A DNA stretch of 64,000 nt from Brasenia schreberi. Lineage: Eukaryota; Streptophyta; Magnoliopsida; Nymphaeales; Cabombaceae. The translations under genes and the position numbers were made by a program. Position 1 is the first letter of the stretch. Each line of letters opens with the position of its first letter. The notes under the pieces were generated by a model. That model made no database searches. It saw only the letters and a list, made by a program, of their open reading frames with translations, and was not told the DNA's origin. Of the stretch, positions 1 to 11,286 are shown in pieces. Location of the stretch: NCBI GenBank assembly GCA_036023115.1, contig JAYKKT010000086.1:14957501-15021500 (forward strand), read 5' to 3'.

Positions 1-330
1 TTAAGAGTAAAAAGGAGAGATCGGAAGAGGGGGCAAGCTCTCCAATGGAGGCCACCCCCTCTCACTTTCTATTAATCAAACTCCTAACCCTAATACAAAA
101 TGTTCAATCCTTATATAATGGGTTGTAAAACAGAAAATAATCAAAATACCTTAGTACTACGGACAATTACAATAATAACCAAATATCAAAAATTATAAAA
201 CTAGCACTAAAACAGTAGATACTTATATTCTTCAACACCCCCTTCAAGTTGGGAGTGAGATACTTCAAACTCCAAACTTGTTGAAAAACTGATTCTTTGT
301 TCACCACACGTGCACTAATGATCTCTATGA
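1..330 (-). mobile_element. Ty1/copia 3' end: partial LTR, polypurine tract, RNase H C-terminus
   Basis: Read on the minus strand, 330-246 gives the usual copia integrase-RT-RNaseH ending (NKFGV..SISLPT then stop, one internal stop). A polypurine tract GAAGGGGG (238-245) follows, then an LTR beginning TGTTGAAGAATATAAG at 237 and running off the window start. This order (RNase H end, PPT, TG start) is diagnostic for the 3' end of a copia element. The rest of the element, if present, would be expected on the + side but is not recognisable, so it is truncated or replaced. The far LTR end and target duplication are outside the window. Confidence 0.75.
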
Positions 331-1476
331 GATTTTTTTAAATCAACTTAAACAATAAAAAACACATGGGTAGCACACAACCCTTCTATGGGTGTCGGTT
401 GCTCCCTATCTTTTTTCTTCTTCATAAAGTGAATGGGGAACAATACTTCAAAAATCATATTTTTCTCCTCTTGAGAAAGTTGATCTTTTATGGTAGGATT
501 TACAATCTCCACCATACACACTTCAAACGGCTTTTCCTGTGCCCCTTCACATAGTGGCTGCTGCCAGTGTTTTGGTTGGGTGCTCTCTCTTTACCACTCA
601 AATAGCACAATACACACATGCTCATACTAGTCGGTTATGTGCCCCTTCACATGGTGACTGCAGACGCTTTTTCCAGCCCTCCTAACTGTTCACTTCAGCA
701 ACTCAAAGTCTTAATCTTCATGCTTCTTGGTGATACTGTCACATTTCATAAGAAACAATACATCTGCCTCTTCTCTGATTTGATTTGTAGCATATGTAGT
801 AGTAATAAAAGGCGGATTTCCTACATTCTATCTTTTTCTTCTACGTGCATTTTTGCTGGTTGATCAAATAAGAAAACATTCACCACGTACTACTTCATAT
901 TTTTTGCATCTTTTCTGAATTGATTTGTCAACCCTCTTGGTTGTCCATTTTCAAGCAACCTTCTTAACTGCAACACTTTTTCAACAACTTTCATAGCTGC
1001 GATATTCTTCAACTCAGCCTTCACGGTTGTTCATCTTCAACAACTTCATGACTTGACAATTTTCAACAACCTTCACAACTGCAAATTATTGTTTTGGGAC
1101 CCAAACTTTGCTTCTCTGTCACTTGGTAAGTATTCAGCTTTGCAAGAAATTAATTGGGTCAAGGAGGCACAACTTCGGTCTCAATGTGCAATACTACTAT
1201 CTTGGATACTATATTCACACCTGTTTAAAAATGAGATACAAGGCATCTTACTCTCCTTAAGAGCTTTTATGTCCTTTCCGTTATCAGTGGGTTCCATTTC
1301 ATATTGCGAAGCTTTTACCAAATAAAAAGTCGTATGTGATTTTGTCAGATTCTATTGGCACGAAAGTGTGTAAGTTTGAGCATATTACCCTACCATAATG
1401 AGGAAGATACTTCTAGGCAACAGTGTTTAAGTTTTGGCAAGGATGAAGATGAAGCTATATATCGAAAGCTGAATTC
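331..1476. other. Unclassified AT-rich stretch with short internal repeats
   Basis: No gene is recognised. A motif GTGCCCCTTCACATRGTGRC occurs twice (about 540 and 640), and a TTCAACAAC-type motif recurs at 960-1085. Small open frames are present but show no known domain. The stretch lies between a copia 3' end and captured gene fragments, so it may be interior sequence of a composite element. Confidence 0.4.
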
Positions 1477-1576
1477 TACCGCATGATATGTTATGCATCT
1501 GAGGAAGAAATATCCCATTATTTTGTGTGAGAACAAGGTTGATGTGAAGAATAGGCAAATGAAAGCCAAACAAGTT
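1477..1576 (+). pseudogene. Ran GTPase fragment (G4 NKxD region)
   Basis: About 33 codons match the small nuclear-transport GTPase Ran around its guanine-specificity loop. After a short upstream piece in another frame (YRMICYASEEE, like the Ran segment before this loop), the sequence reads PIILCENKVDVKNRQMKAKQ, carrying the NKVD motif and the Ran-typical VKNRQ.KAKQV. Ran has about 220 residues; only residues roughly 105-137 are here, with one frame change and no flanking Ran sequence. Intact Ran drives nuclear import and export in its GTP/GDP cycle; this piece cannot. It lies beside calreticulin and PDS5-like fragments in the same orientation, which points to capture by a transposable element. 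Confidence 0.8.
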
Positions 1577-2216
1577 AGTGAAGAGATGGTGCTGGATGTT
1601 AAGGGAAAGGTGTTTATTTTGCAACAAACAAATGAGCAAATACAAAAGAAAGAAGATGACCAAAAAGGATGGTGGTGGGTTGCCAAAAGTAACGATGGTG
1701 GCTAACTCATCATTATCTAGAAAGAAAGATTTGTTTTTGAAAAAAAAAGGTAATTTCAAATTTTGAATATCAAATGCTGAAACTGAAAAAGTAAGTTACA
1801 GATTATTTTCCTGATTTTGTGGGAAAGCAAACTAGAAAGGTAGTTATGAAAAGTTATTTTCCTGAATTTGTAAGAAAACAAACCAAAAAAATAGGTATGG
1901 AAGATAATCTTCCTGATTTGGTGAAAATGATAAGATAGTAGTAATTGTTGTCTCTCATCTACATAAAGAAAGTGAATACAAAAAAAAGAAAGTGGTTGGT
2001 TATAACAGGTGAATGAAATCACACTTATGGAAAGTGGAGCAATAATCCAAACGACAAAGTTTAGGCAACAACATTGATCGATATGAGGTGTGATATTCTT
2101 GCTACCTCGTTTTTCTGTTGGTTGTTGAGTAAAAGACAAATACAGACATAGTATATCCGAAAAAGAGGTTTCTCACTGAAGATAAGGTAAAAGTGCAAAT
2201 AGGCACAATTGTATTG

Positions 2217-2327
2217 TGTCTGTTGGGATACATGAAATTGCTCAGTGGTGAAGTTGATAAGAAGAAATTTAGTGATGAGACATCTTACAACATTATGATT
2301 GGCCCTGATATCTGTGACTTCAGCATA
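2217..2327 (+). pseudogene. Calreticulin N-domain fragment
   Basis: About 37 open codons match the calreticulin lectin domain, the ER Ca2+-binding chaperone of glycoprotein folding. Recognisable pieces are GYMKLLSGEVDKKKF followed by TSYNIMIGPDICDFS, equivalent to the conserved KLLSG.vDQKKF and PYSIMFGPDICG blocks. Signal peptide, P-domain, acidic tail and the rest of the N-domain are missing, and the frame continues into unrelated sequence. It is one of three gene fragments packed in 1.3 kb in the same orientation. Confidence 0.82.
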
Positions 2328-2437
2328 CGTCTTTGTTTTGAGTTCATACTCAGCTTATGGAAAATACATGCCACCGTATAGGTGGCTTGAGAAAGAGTTT
2401 TAAAAGGTTGACAGAAATGAGACTCAAGAATCTACAG

Positions 2438-2797
2438 ACCGTGTTAAGGCCTATGATCAAAGCCTTGTTGGATGTTAAATTAAAGTCTATTGGCCATTGG
2501 ACAAAAAAAGTTTTATGACGGGACAGTTGTGTCCTATGATCCTATCAAGAAGAAGCATAAAGTGTCCTATGTTGATGGAAATGAAGAGGAATTGTAGATG
2601 TCCAAAGAGCGCGAGGAGTATGTTGAAGCTGAAAAACAAGAAGTGGGGCATTCAAGAAATGGTGTTAGCGCTGATTCTTCAGTTGCAACGCCTCCACCAA
2701 AGAAAAGGGTTAAGACTTCTAACACCACAAGCAGAGGCAAAGAAGTCAAGGATGAATCTTCACTGAAAAAAGGAAGGAGGCTCCTCCCATCAAGATG
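2438..2797 (+). pseudogene. PDS5-like Tudor-domain fragment with basic tail
   Basis: A Tudor-like module typical of plant PDS5/cohesin-cofactor relatives is visible: RVKAYDQSLVGC, stop, IKVYWPLDKK, frameshift near 2508, then YDGTVVSYDPIKKKHKVSYV and DGNEEEL. Family members read LVG..IKVWWP.D..FY.G.V.SYD..KKKH.V.Y.DGDEE.L. After one stop (about 2595) the frame stays open and reads an acidic/basic linker with PPPKKRVK, as in the disordered tails of these proteins. Intact proteins bind chromatin and regulate sister-chromatid cohesion. One frame change and at least two stops make this copy non-functional. Assignment to PDS5 rather than another Tudor protein is an inference. Confidence 0.65.
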
Positions 2798-3159
2798 ACT
2801 ATAGCACAAGGATTTAAGGCCTTAGTGAGAAGATCTATGTGTTGTTGATGCTACTCATATGTAATCAAACAAAAATAGGATGAAGACTACGCTGCACAAC
2901 CATAAATAATGCAACAAGAGTCAATGATGAAGAATGCAGAAACAACATGTTCAGAAATCAGCATGAAGAAAGCAAGAAAGACAAGACAGTCATTTAGGGG
3001 CACCGACGTTCAGTTGTGGGCAAATTAGATGGAATATCTTCAATCTACTAATTCTTGTAAGTTTACATAAAAGAGATGGATGTTGAAATTGCTGTCATGA
3101 GGACGTAGAAATGCTTTTATTTGCATCCAGTGAGGAGATTACTCTATGTTATGTATTGT

Positions 3160-3770
3160 TTGAGATGCAATTGATAGACTTTTTCACCAAATCTTTGTCA
3201 CCAACCTGATTTAATTTTTTGTTAGACATTGAGGAGGGTGTTATGAAGGCTCTAATAGGACTACGGGCCACTAGGGCCCGTGAATGTTAGTCTTGGCCAG
3301 AGTAATGGCGAAGAGATAGCCGTTGGGGGACCCAACATCCCCAACGGTGCTGTATGAGTAGCTTCAAACTTTCGATGGACCAAGCAATGCATGAGTGATG
3401 GGATAACAATTATCTGCGAGTGCATAAACGGAGCATTTAAACATCATTCTCCATGACAGGCCTATTCATGAGTGAGCTGAGGCGGCCGCTTCACACAAAT
3501 TCCGAATTTTCTAAAAATTATATGAACCCTCTCACCTGAATTTCACCTAACTGAACTTCGTGGTTGAGAATGGATACATGAAGAGATCAACGAGGTTGGT
3601 GTGTTTATTGCAATGGATACTTGAGAATTCTTGTCATCAAGAACTCTCATTCTCAATTGATTTCTGAATGTATTAAAAGAAGCCCTTATGAGAGAATATA
3701 AGAACTTAAGTTTTTTCATAATCCGTGTATAGTGTAAAAATGTTGCTATAAACATCACCAATTGCACAGA
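3160..3770 (+). mobile_element. Decayed copia-like 3' end and possible LTR
   Basis: At 3177 the + strand reads DFFTKSLS, like the DIFTKAL block near the end of copia RNase H, followed by a purine tract GAGGAGGG (3231-3238) and a TGTTATGAAGG start that could open an LTR. The right LTR boundary is not defined; about 3770 is a guess. It lies directly downstream of the three captured gene fragments and could be the carrier. Confidence is limited because only one short protein block and the PPT support it. Confidence 0.4.
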
Positions 3771-5213
3771 GAGCAATAGATCACCTAGCTGAGGCGTCGA
3801 CTTACTAGTTGAAGATCATGAGTATGATACGCCAGCATCCACCTTCCCATTGGAAGATATCGCCAATATTCCATCCGACATGGTGGTTGTTTAATCCAAA
3901 ATTATTGTATCGAATCTACAGGGGTTATATAAAGTCAATTATATTGAAAAATAACTTTTTAATACGACTTTATGAGTAATTCAAACATTGGACCCTTTTT
4001 TAATAGTTGTGTCCTATATATATATATTTGTACTTAGTTTAAGCATGTGGAAGTTCTAAACGTGAAGGGGTGGGCAGGATATCTTGTACGACTTCATATG
4101 CATAGCTAGAGTTAGGTATGCTGCCAGTTTCAGTTAAATCGAGACTGACAATCCAAGACAGCTGGTTATGGTTCACCCGGAACCATGAACCATGGTCTGT
4201 TAGCGAACTGGGTTCCCCTCACTTCCAGTTATGGTTGGTACCACCCATTGTGGTTACAATTCCGGTTTGAAACAAAACCCAGGAGAAGGTAAAAAATTTA
4301 TAAAATGGGACCAAAACCAGCAGTATGAGCTGCCGGTTCCAATTATGAGTCCGGCTAGGCAGGTTACGGCTCTAGACCCGGTCTGGTTGCAGTTCAAACC
4401 GCTGCGCTGGTTAGAAATCTGCCACATATAGCTAGAGCACGTAAATGTTTCCTTCATTTCATTGCCCAAAGTCTTTTTTGTACTATTTTTTTTATAAATT
4501 TCCAAACTTTAGAAATATCAGCAGATTTTGCCAACCAAAAGATTTGTGGCGAAGGAGTCTAGCCGGAAGACCTGTTGTATATTGGAAGGGGAAATGATAC
4601 AAGTTTTTTAATAGATAATATTTTAGAAAGAAGATTTTCAATCATTAGCCATTCCCAAATAAACTTGTTTCTTATCTTTAGTACCCTCCTATTTCCTTGC
4701 ATTCAACAAAATAGTTTACATGGTTTAAAATCCACACATGTACCCTGCAAATCAGCTAAAGGTTTGTACAACAATGATAACATATATAATTGGATTTTGT
4801 CTATCTGTTCAAAGTATGATTATAATAATAATATTTTTTTTAAAATCTTAATTTTAAAAAAATAAAGTCATGTCATCAAAAAATAATGAATATTAAAAGT
4901 CGTTAGAATTGAGAGAGAGAGAGAGACAGGGGGGAGGAAGGAAAGGGCAGGGGAGTCCCTTTCATCACAGTCAAGGCGCAACTGAATTCGTCTTTAATGG
5001 TGTGCCTGATAGCCGGGTAGCAGCTCCCCTCTTTGAATACAGCCATCATTATTTGATTTTGTCATTTTACAGAGTTTTAGGCCCACCATTGGCGCGCTTC
5101 ATATTGTCGATGAGAGACACGTAGTCCATCTCGCTTCCCGTGTGGTGAAACAGAAGCAAGGAACTCCTCTTTTACAGTCGGAGACTCGAAGGTGGCCAGC
5201 CGTTCGATCTCCC
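3771..5213. repeat. Non-coding stretch with GGTTCC/AACCGG-rich repeat and GA microsatellite
   Basis: Between about 4090 and 4440 the sequence is rich in GGTTC, GAACC and CCGG words in both orientations, as in plant MITE-like repeats built from short GGTTCCGG words; terminal repeats were not delimited. A (GA)n tract lies near 4911-4925. No coding similarity is recognised. Confidence 0.4.
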
Positions 5214-7349
5214 TAGGGTGAACAACGGTCGGTTCGATTAATACCGGAACCGAATCAAATACACCAAAAACAAAATTATAATAAAATACAAAAACCGAAC
5301 CAATTTATTTATATGATTGTTCTAAACTGAACTAAAAAAAATTTGGTTCAATTATTTCAGTTATATAGATAGGTTGATTTTTGAATTTGTTTATTCAATT
5401 GAATTTAAGAAAATAAAAAAGAAAAACTTAAGCTTGGTATCGTGTCGTATACCAAAATTCCACTTGAATGTCTTCAATTTCTTTTCAACAACTCAGCAGC
5501 TTGCACATCCAGCTTTCTTCTTCAGCACTAAGGGCGAGGTGCTGCATAAGGAAAGTTCCAAACTTTTCATCTTCACCATGGTGACTAGATGCGACGGCTG
5601 GCCAAGCGCCACCACAACACCTTCCGCCAGGGAAGGAGCTTCCAAGCCGAAGTGGTGGCAGTACCTAACTCCGCCTGGATTGCTCGCACGAATCACGGCC
5701 AGAATTCAGGTCGAAGATAAAAAACTCTGGTGAAGTACATTGTTTTTCTATGGATGAACCTGGCCGTCTTTCCTTCACGTTTTTTACTGTATTTCGATAG
5801 ACAATTCAAGGGGAATCCTTCCTCTAGCTCCCACGTACAAATTCAGATCGATTTCAACGAAAATCGGCTCTCAAACCCGATCAGATTCAACAAATACAGA
5901 AAACATCTGTCCACTACCTATTTCACCCAGTGGTTTTGCAGACAGCCAAAACCATCTTCAAACGTCGAATCCGTCAATGATCCACCACCCAAACACTCTC
6001 CCGATACCCAAGTACCTTCATATCAAGTTTGGGAGTAATGCCATACGATTTACCCTGCAAAACGTGACTCGAAACCGGCTGAAAATTCAGCCTACGTTGA
6101 AACTGTGATTTCTATTGCAACACCACTTCTGGCGACTCTCCACCTCCCGAACCATCACAAAGATCAGCACCACCGCTATAGGTCAACTCCCATGACCCAT
6201 AGAAACCACCCAACACCACAATGGGTGTAAAATTATATAGACAAATTCAAACGCACTAAGATTTGAAGTAATGATCCTGATTTCTACAAAACTGCATCCG
6301 CCAGTTCTTTCAATCGGTCTACTACCTCTACCACCACCCAAAACCGCTTGGTTTGATGGCAATAAGTTATGATATTATGGATATAAGATAGTAAATTTAA
6401 AACGGATCACGATCCATTTATTTGGTTGACATAGATGTTGAATCAATAACATATATGCACTCCTGTTTGCCACGTGAAACGGTTGCTTACTGCATTGGTT
6501 TCGGAGTACCAAAATGAGTTTTACAAACTTAAGTTCATCAAGTTTGAGGAAGGAAAATTAAGACTACTTAAATGGACTTTCGATATAATACAGGGTACTA
6601 ATCTGAAGTTTTTTCAAATGAAAATGATGAAATCTCTTGAGAAAATATGACTCGTAAGTGATTTTGATTAGATAGAAACTGAAAAATTAGATAAAGAGAA
6701 AATGTCCGTCTATAGGTTTGGAACACACATGTCAGAAAATCTACATTTCAAACGCATCAACTTTACGAAGAAGAACAAAAAATACAATGGACAAACCACA
6801 TGATTGAAGTCAAAAAAATTCTACAAGTAAGAAGAACGATTCTCAAAGATGACACTTAGAAGTAATACATAATCTAACCCCATTTGCAAGAAACTCTAAG
6901 AACTAAGTATCTTATTACGTGAGAGAGAAGATGAGTCTCTTCATGTCTCTCAAAAGAAAAAAGAGAGAAGATCTATAATAGCAGGAGATTAGGAATGCAA
7001 TAAAGAGGAATAAGGGTTGGCAACTATAGAGAGATTAGGGTTGGTGTGTGAGATGAAGGGATTAAGATCGATAATAAAGAGGAATGAGGGCCATTAATTG
7101 TAAAGAGAGATTAGGGTTGTACAAGTGAGATTGAAGGATTACGATGATGCGGTGGGGTGAATGGGGGTGTGTTACTCAGAAATCAGTTATTTGGTTCATT
7201 CGGTTTCAATTATTATGAAACTGAAACCAAAACAAATACCAAATTTCTAAAAGTTACTAGACCAACCCCAAGACCAATTCCTATTAAGACCGACTAAATC
7301 AGAAAATCTGATTTGGTAATTTGGTTTCAACCAAATTTGCTCACCCCTA
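5214..7349. mobile_element. Non-autonomous hAT-like element with TAGGGGTGAGCA termini and captured interior
   Basis: Left end TAGGGTGAACAACGGTCGGT and inverted right end TAGGGGTGAGCAAATTTGGT form imperfect terminal inverted repeats followed by CGGTTT/ACCGAAC-rich subterminal sequence. Flanks GATCTCCC (5206-5213) and AATCTCCC (7350-7357) are 8-bp duplications with one mismatch, the hAT hallmark. No transposase is recognised. The interior 5370-6050 has higher GC and longer open frames than its surroundings and may be captured host sequence; its source is unknown. Confidence 0.68.
5374..6038 (+). other. Open, GC-richer interior of the hAT-like element; unknown captured sequence
   Basis: Two overlapping + frames (5374-5733 and 5730-6038) cover 660 bp with codon-like composition unlike the AT-rich flanks. 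An ATG in a good plant context (CACCATGGTG) lies at 5578. The predicted peptides contain no domain that I recognise and the frames do not join. This may be a captured exon or merely an open stretch. Confidence 0.3.
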
Positions 7350-7558
7350 AATCTCCCTTATATATAAAAGAAAGAGTGAGAGAACCTTGTTTATGCTAGC
7401 ACACTTAGATTCTAGCCAGTTTGGTAAACCTCAATAAGATGATAGAAGGTTGAAATTTAAATTAAAAAAAAAAATCTATCTAAATAAAATACACCTCTAA
7501 AAGTACAATATACTTTTTGTTTTTTTAAATTTAAATGCCATCCATCAATCAATCTAAG

Positions 7559-7616
7559 ATATTTAAGATTCATTAGGATTTAATAACATCTAGTGTACTA
7601 GCACATATAAGGCTCT

Positions 7617-7686
<70 letters not shown>

Positions 7687-7819
7687 AAGAAGCTTGTATG
7701 TGCTAGTAATATTACATGCTAGCTTATCCAAAAAATTATCGACCATCTAATTTGAAAGAAGATATTTAAGATTCATTAGGATTTAATAACATCTAGTATA
7801 CTAGCACATATAAGGCTCT

Positions 7820-7889
<70 letters not shown>

Positions 7890-8086
7890 AAAAAATTATC
7901 GACCATCTAATTTGAAAGAAGATATTTAAGATTCATTAGGATTTAATAACATCTAGTATACTAGCACATATAAGGCTCTCTTTATATATATATATCCAAA
8001 AAATTATCGACCATCTAATTTGAAAGAAGATATTTAAGATTCATTAGGATTTAATAACATCTAGTATACTAGCACATATAAGGCTC

Positions 8087-8176
<90 letters not shown>

Positions 8177-8260
8177 ATATATGGAAGAAGCTTGTATGTG
8201 CTAGTAATATTACATGCTAGCTTATCCAAAAAATTATCGACCATCTAATTTGAAAGATGA
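7559..8260. repeat. Four tandem units built on (TA)n tracts
   Basis: A unit beginning GATATTTAAGATTCATTAGG, ending in AAGGCTCTCTTTATATA and a (TA)n run, then CCAAAAAATTATCGACC, is repeated with starts near 7559, 7761, 7921 and 8029. Units 1 and 4 also contain a 45-bp segment (GGAAGAAGCTTGTATGTGC...) that units 2 and 3 lack. The TA runs differ greatly in length (about 8 to 80 bp). Near-identical unit flanks suggest recent duplication. Related sequence with GCTAGCA words and TA runs occurs near 8430-8680 and 11130-11290. Confidence 0.8.
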
Positions 8261-10088
8261 ATTATTGACATTTTTATTTAAAAAACAAAAAGTACAATCT
8301 CACTTTTGCAAGTGCACTTTATTCAAAACACAACTTTTACTTCTTGAAAGCAAATCATAATCATACCATATTGAAATTGGATGGTTAAAATTTGTTTGGA
8401 TATTCTAAGACGCATGGTACATGATAGCAATATTATGTATATATGTTAGCATATCAAAACAAATCTCAACCATCCATCAAACAATGACTGGATATGATTT
8501 AAATTAAAAAAGTAAAAGTTGTTTTTCAAACGAAATGCACTTTGCAAAAACTTTTTCTTTTAAATTCAAATATCAACTCTATATAACTATATTATATATA
8601 TAGGAAGTTGGGTATATGTTTAAATGTTATCATATTCAAACAAATTTCAATCGATCAATTTGAAAGATGCATATTTGATATTTGAATTTTGTAGATGTGA
8701 ATTTTATTCCAAAGCCTATGAAGAGACTTGAAACTCAATTCATAAATATGAGCGTGTGAGCATGCCAGCATGTTTTCTAAAACTTGCAAAATTTGATTTC
8801 TAACTTCTTAGCGAATATGGACAAATGAGTCCTTTTCGCCATAGACCTTCTTCAGCCGATGCTCAAGGGTCAGCTTAGACACTTGAAAAATCATTTTAAG
8901 ATCCAATATGCTTTTGAAAACCAAATTCCAATTCAAACAAACCTTTAAAAATCATGAGTTTATTTCTTGACCCAAAATCAACCTAAATCTTGAAAAAAGA
9001 AGCTGGTTCTAATTTTAGGGACTAGTTTTTCTAATTTTTTTGGTAGTCTTTGGATGTCCAAAAATCCTTCATTTATTTTGAAATACCCAAATGTGGAGAT
9101 TCTTAGACTATTTTTGTTTTGATTTTTGGTGTTGTTAATGTACATAATTAAATCTGTGAAGTCCCTTACTCTAGAATTCGAGATAGAACCTGTGATAGAA
9201 AAACAAAGGCTTAAAGAAGCGACTGTATCTCAACACATAGGTACTTGACTTTTACGAAATTAGTCTTTTGAAAGCTATGGATATCAACTTTTCAATAAGA
9301 CCATTTTCAAGCGATTTGGATCACTCTAAAGAGAGTTAAGAGACTTTTACCGAACCTCTATTGTAGGATGTGTAGTGTTGACAGACTCTGTTTCAATTCT
9401 CTTCGGTATTATCCAATTTTATTCATGACCTTAAATGTTTCTAAAATTCTTACACATTTTATGGAGAGTGGGCTTGTGTGTGTAGATTGGGTGTATAAAG
9501 TTTTAGTGTATTTGGATCACAGAGTAGAGATAGAAAAATCAACAATTAGACAGATATATAATACAAAAAATAGAGTTTTTAGTTTTTAAGAAATTAATGG
9601 ATGCATTCGACCGAATTGAATCATCATTCACAATAATTTCGATCACGGAAAAGTATAATAATAAAAAAAATTTATCAATATAGCTTTAGTATAGAGGAGA
9701 TTAAGGGATATAAGATTCTATAATGTATATTGGGGTAGAAAAACCATAAATCAAACACATAGAAGATGATCTTACCCATGAGCATAGAAGGAATTGGGTA
9801 GCATAATCCCTCAAATATTACATCAAATTGGAGTCAGACGCTCCTTAATTACAACCCTTTTAAATAGAATTGAAAGCTTAAGGTGAGAAAAGAAAGAAGT
9901 AAGGAGAGAATCGACCTTAGAACCAGAGCTTGAAGACTTGAAGTGATGGCTAACCGACTTCTCTTGGAAGGGGGAGATCCTTCCTTTCTTTCCTCCTCCT
10001 CTATCTCTATCTTTCTCTCTCCCTTCTCCTCTCTATTTGTTCGACCTCTCTCTTTGATTTTCCTCCCCAAAGCCAGCCCCCAAGGCTC

Positions 10089-10098
10089 CTATTTATAG
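10089..10098 (-). promoter_or_regulatory. LTR TATA box
   Basis: On the minus strand this reads CTATAAATAG, a strong plant TATA box, in the middle of the solo LTR. It is followed downstream (towards lower coordinates) by a purine/pyrimidine-biased GAGAGA-rich leader at about 9970-10070. It fixes the transcriptional direction of the LTR as minus. Confidence 0.6.
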
Positions 10099-10479
10099 TT
10101 TTCAAGGGGGGCCTTTAAGCCCTTCCATGGATTGGAACATGACCCAATTTGGGTTTGATCCAAATGAATTTTTTGGATTTGTGACAGCACATGGGGCTGA
10201 AGAGCGGTCTCCCTTGAGCCTATGTGGGCTGATTTTGGCCTTGGGTATAGCCCATATGATGGTGTACCCGATCCACCCTTGGCCGAGCCAACCAGCTAGG
10301 ACTTGACTTGCTTAAGTGCGGTCCATGGCATGGAGCGGCCCGCCACTTTACTTGATTCAACATGAGTCTTGATCAACTTGAACTTAATTTGTAGTCATAG
10401 ATAAGATACCTTGATTGAATTCCTTGGTTTTTTAGCTAACTTTCTCTGAGCGCATTCTTAGTTGTGGCTTGATCTCATG

Positions 10480-10800
10480 TTCCCTTGGACTAGGTCAGTG
10501 AAATGATTTGACTTTGAACTTGAATTTTGACTTTACTTATATCAAGTCTTGTTTGATTTGGAATAGGATCAGACCTTGCCTTGAGTGGAGCCTTGTTTGA
10601 CCTTGAATAAATCCTTTCTTTGAATTGAATTGGGATCTTGACTTGTTTGGGATTGAATTTTGCTTTGAATTAAACCTTGCTTTGAATCAATCTTTGCTTT
10701 CAATTGGGTTGAGATCTGGTTTATCTTGGAATTGGGTAGAGTCCTGCTTGATTGGGTTTGACCTGACCTTGAATTGACTCCTTACTTTGAACTGGATATT
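10480..10800. repeat. Degenerate tandem array of CTTG/TTGAATTGG words in the LTR U3
   Basis: Words of the type CTTGnnTTGAATTGGnTT recur about every 20-30 bp through this stretch, upstream of the minus-strand TATA box. They look like degenerate tandem promoter repeats, which are common in LTR U3 regions. Confidence 0.5.
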
Positions 10801-11204
10801 CTTGCCTTTCTAGTTCTATCCATATACGCCTCCTTCTAATTTGAGCTTTGGTCCAATTTTGGATAGATCTATCAATTTTCTTTTTGAAATTTATTTCGAA
10901 TATCAGGTTTTTGAATTGCTTTACAAATCCAAGGGTTTTGACCTTCAAAATTTCCAAAACATTTTCATTTGAAAAGTGATGCTTGAAAATAATCAAAATT
11001 CCGAGAACATTTTCAAATCATGAATTTTCGAATGTACAGTGATTTATTCAATTTTTTTTAGGGTGTTTACAAATTTAAAAAGCAAATGAAACAATTATAC
11101 TTCTTGCAAAGTATACTTTTGAATTTGAATCACAACAATTCATCTTTCAAATCAAGTGGTTGAGATTTATTTGTATATATGCTAGCATTTGCTAACATAT
11201 ACTA

Positions 11205-11207
<3 letters not shown>

Positions 11208-11282
<75 letters not shown>
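11208..11282. repeat. (AT)n microsatellite
   Basis: About 75 bp of uninterrupted AT dinucleotide, flanked by the GCTAGCATTTGCTAACATA motif shared with the 7.6-8.7 kb TA-rich family. Confidence 0.95.

Positions 11283-11286
<4 letters not shown>

Larger units (their letters stand above)
8690..11071 (-). mobile_element. Solo LTR, probably Ty3/gypsy type, with AATTT target duplication
   Basis: The 2382-bp element starts TGTAGATG on + and ends GGGTGTTTACA, i.e. TGTAAACACCC...CATCTACA on the minus strand, with the TG...CA ends of an LTR. It is flanked by AATTT on both sides (8685-8689 and 11072-11076), the 5-bp duplication expected for integrase. No internal coding region, primer site or second LTR adjoins, so it is a solo LTR left by LTR-LTR recombination. 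It sits inside TA/GCTAGCA-type repeat sequence that continues on both sides. A diverged piece of the same LTR occurs at 61611-61800. Confidence 0.82.

Noticed and set aside
8044..8244. ORF with long Tyr-Ile repeat
   Set aside because: Translation of the (TA)n tract, not a gene.
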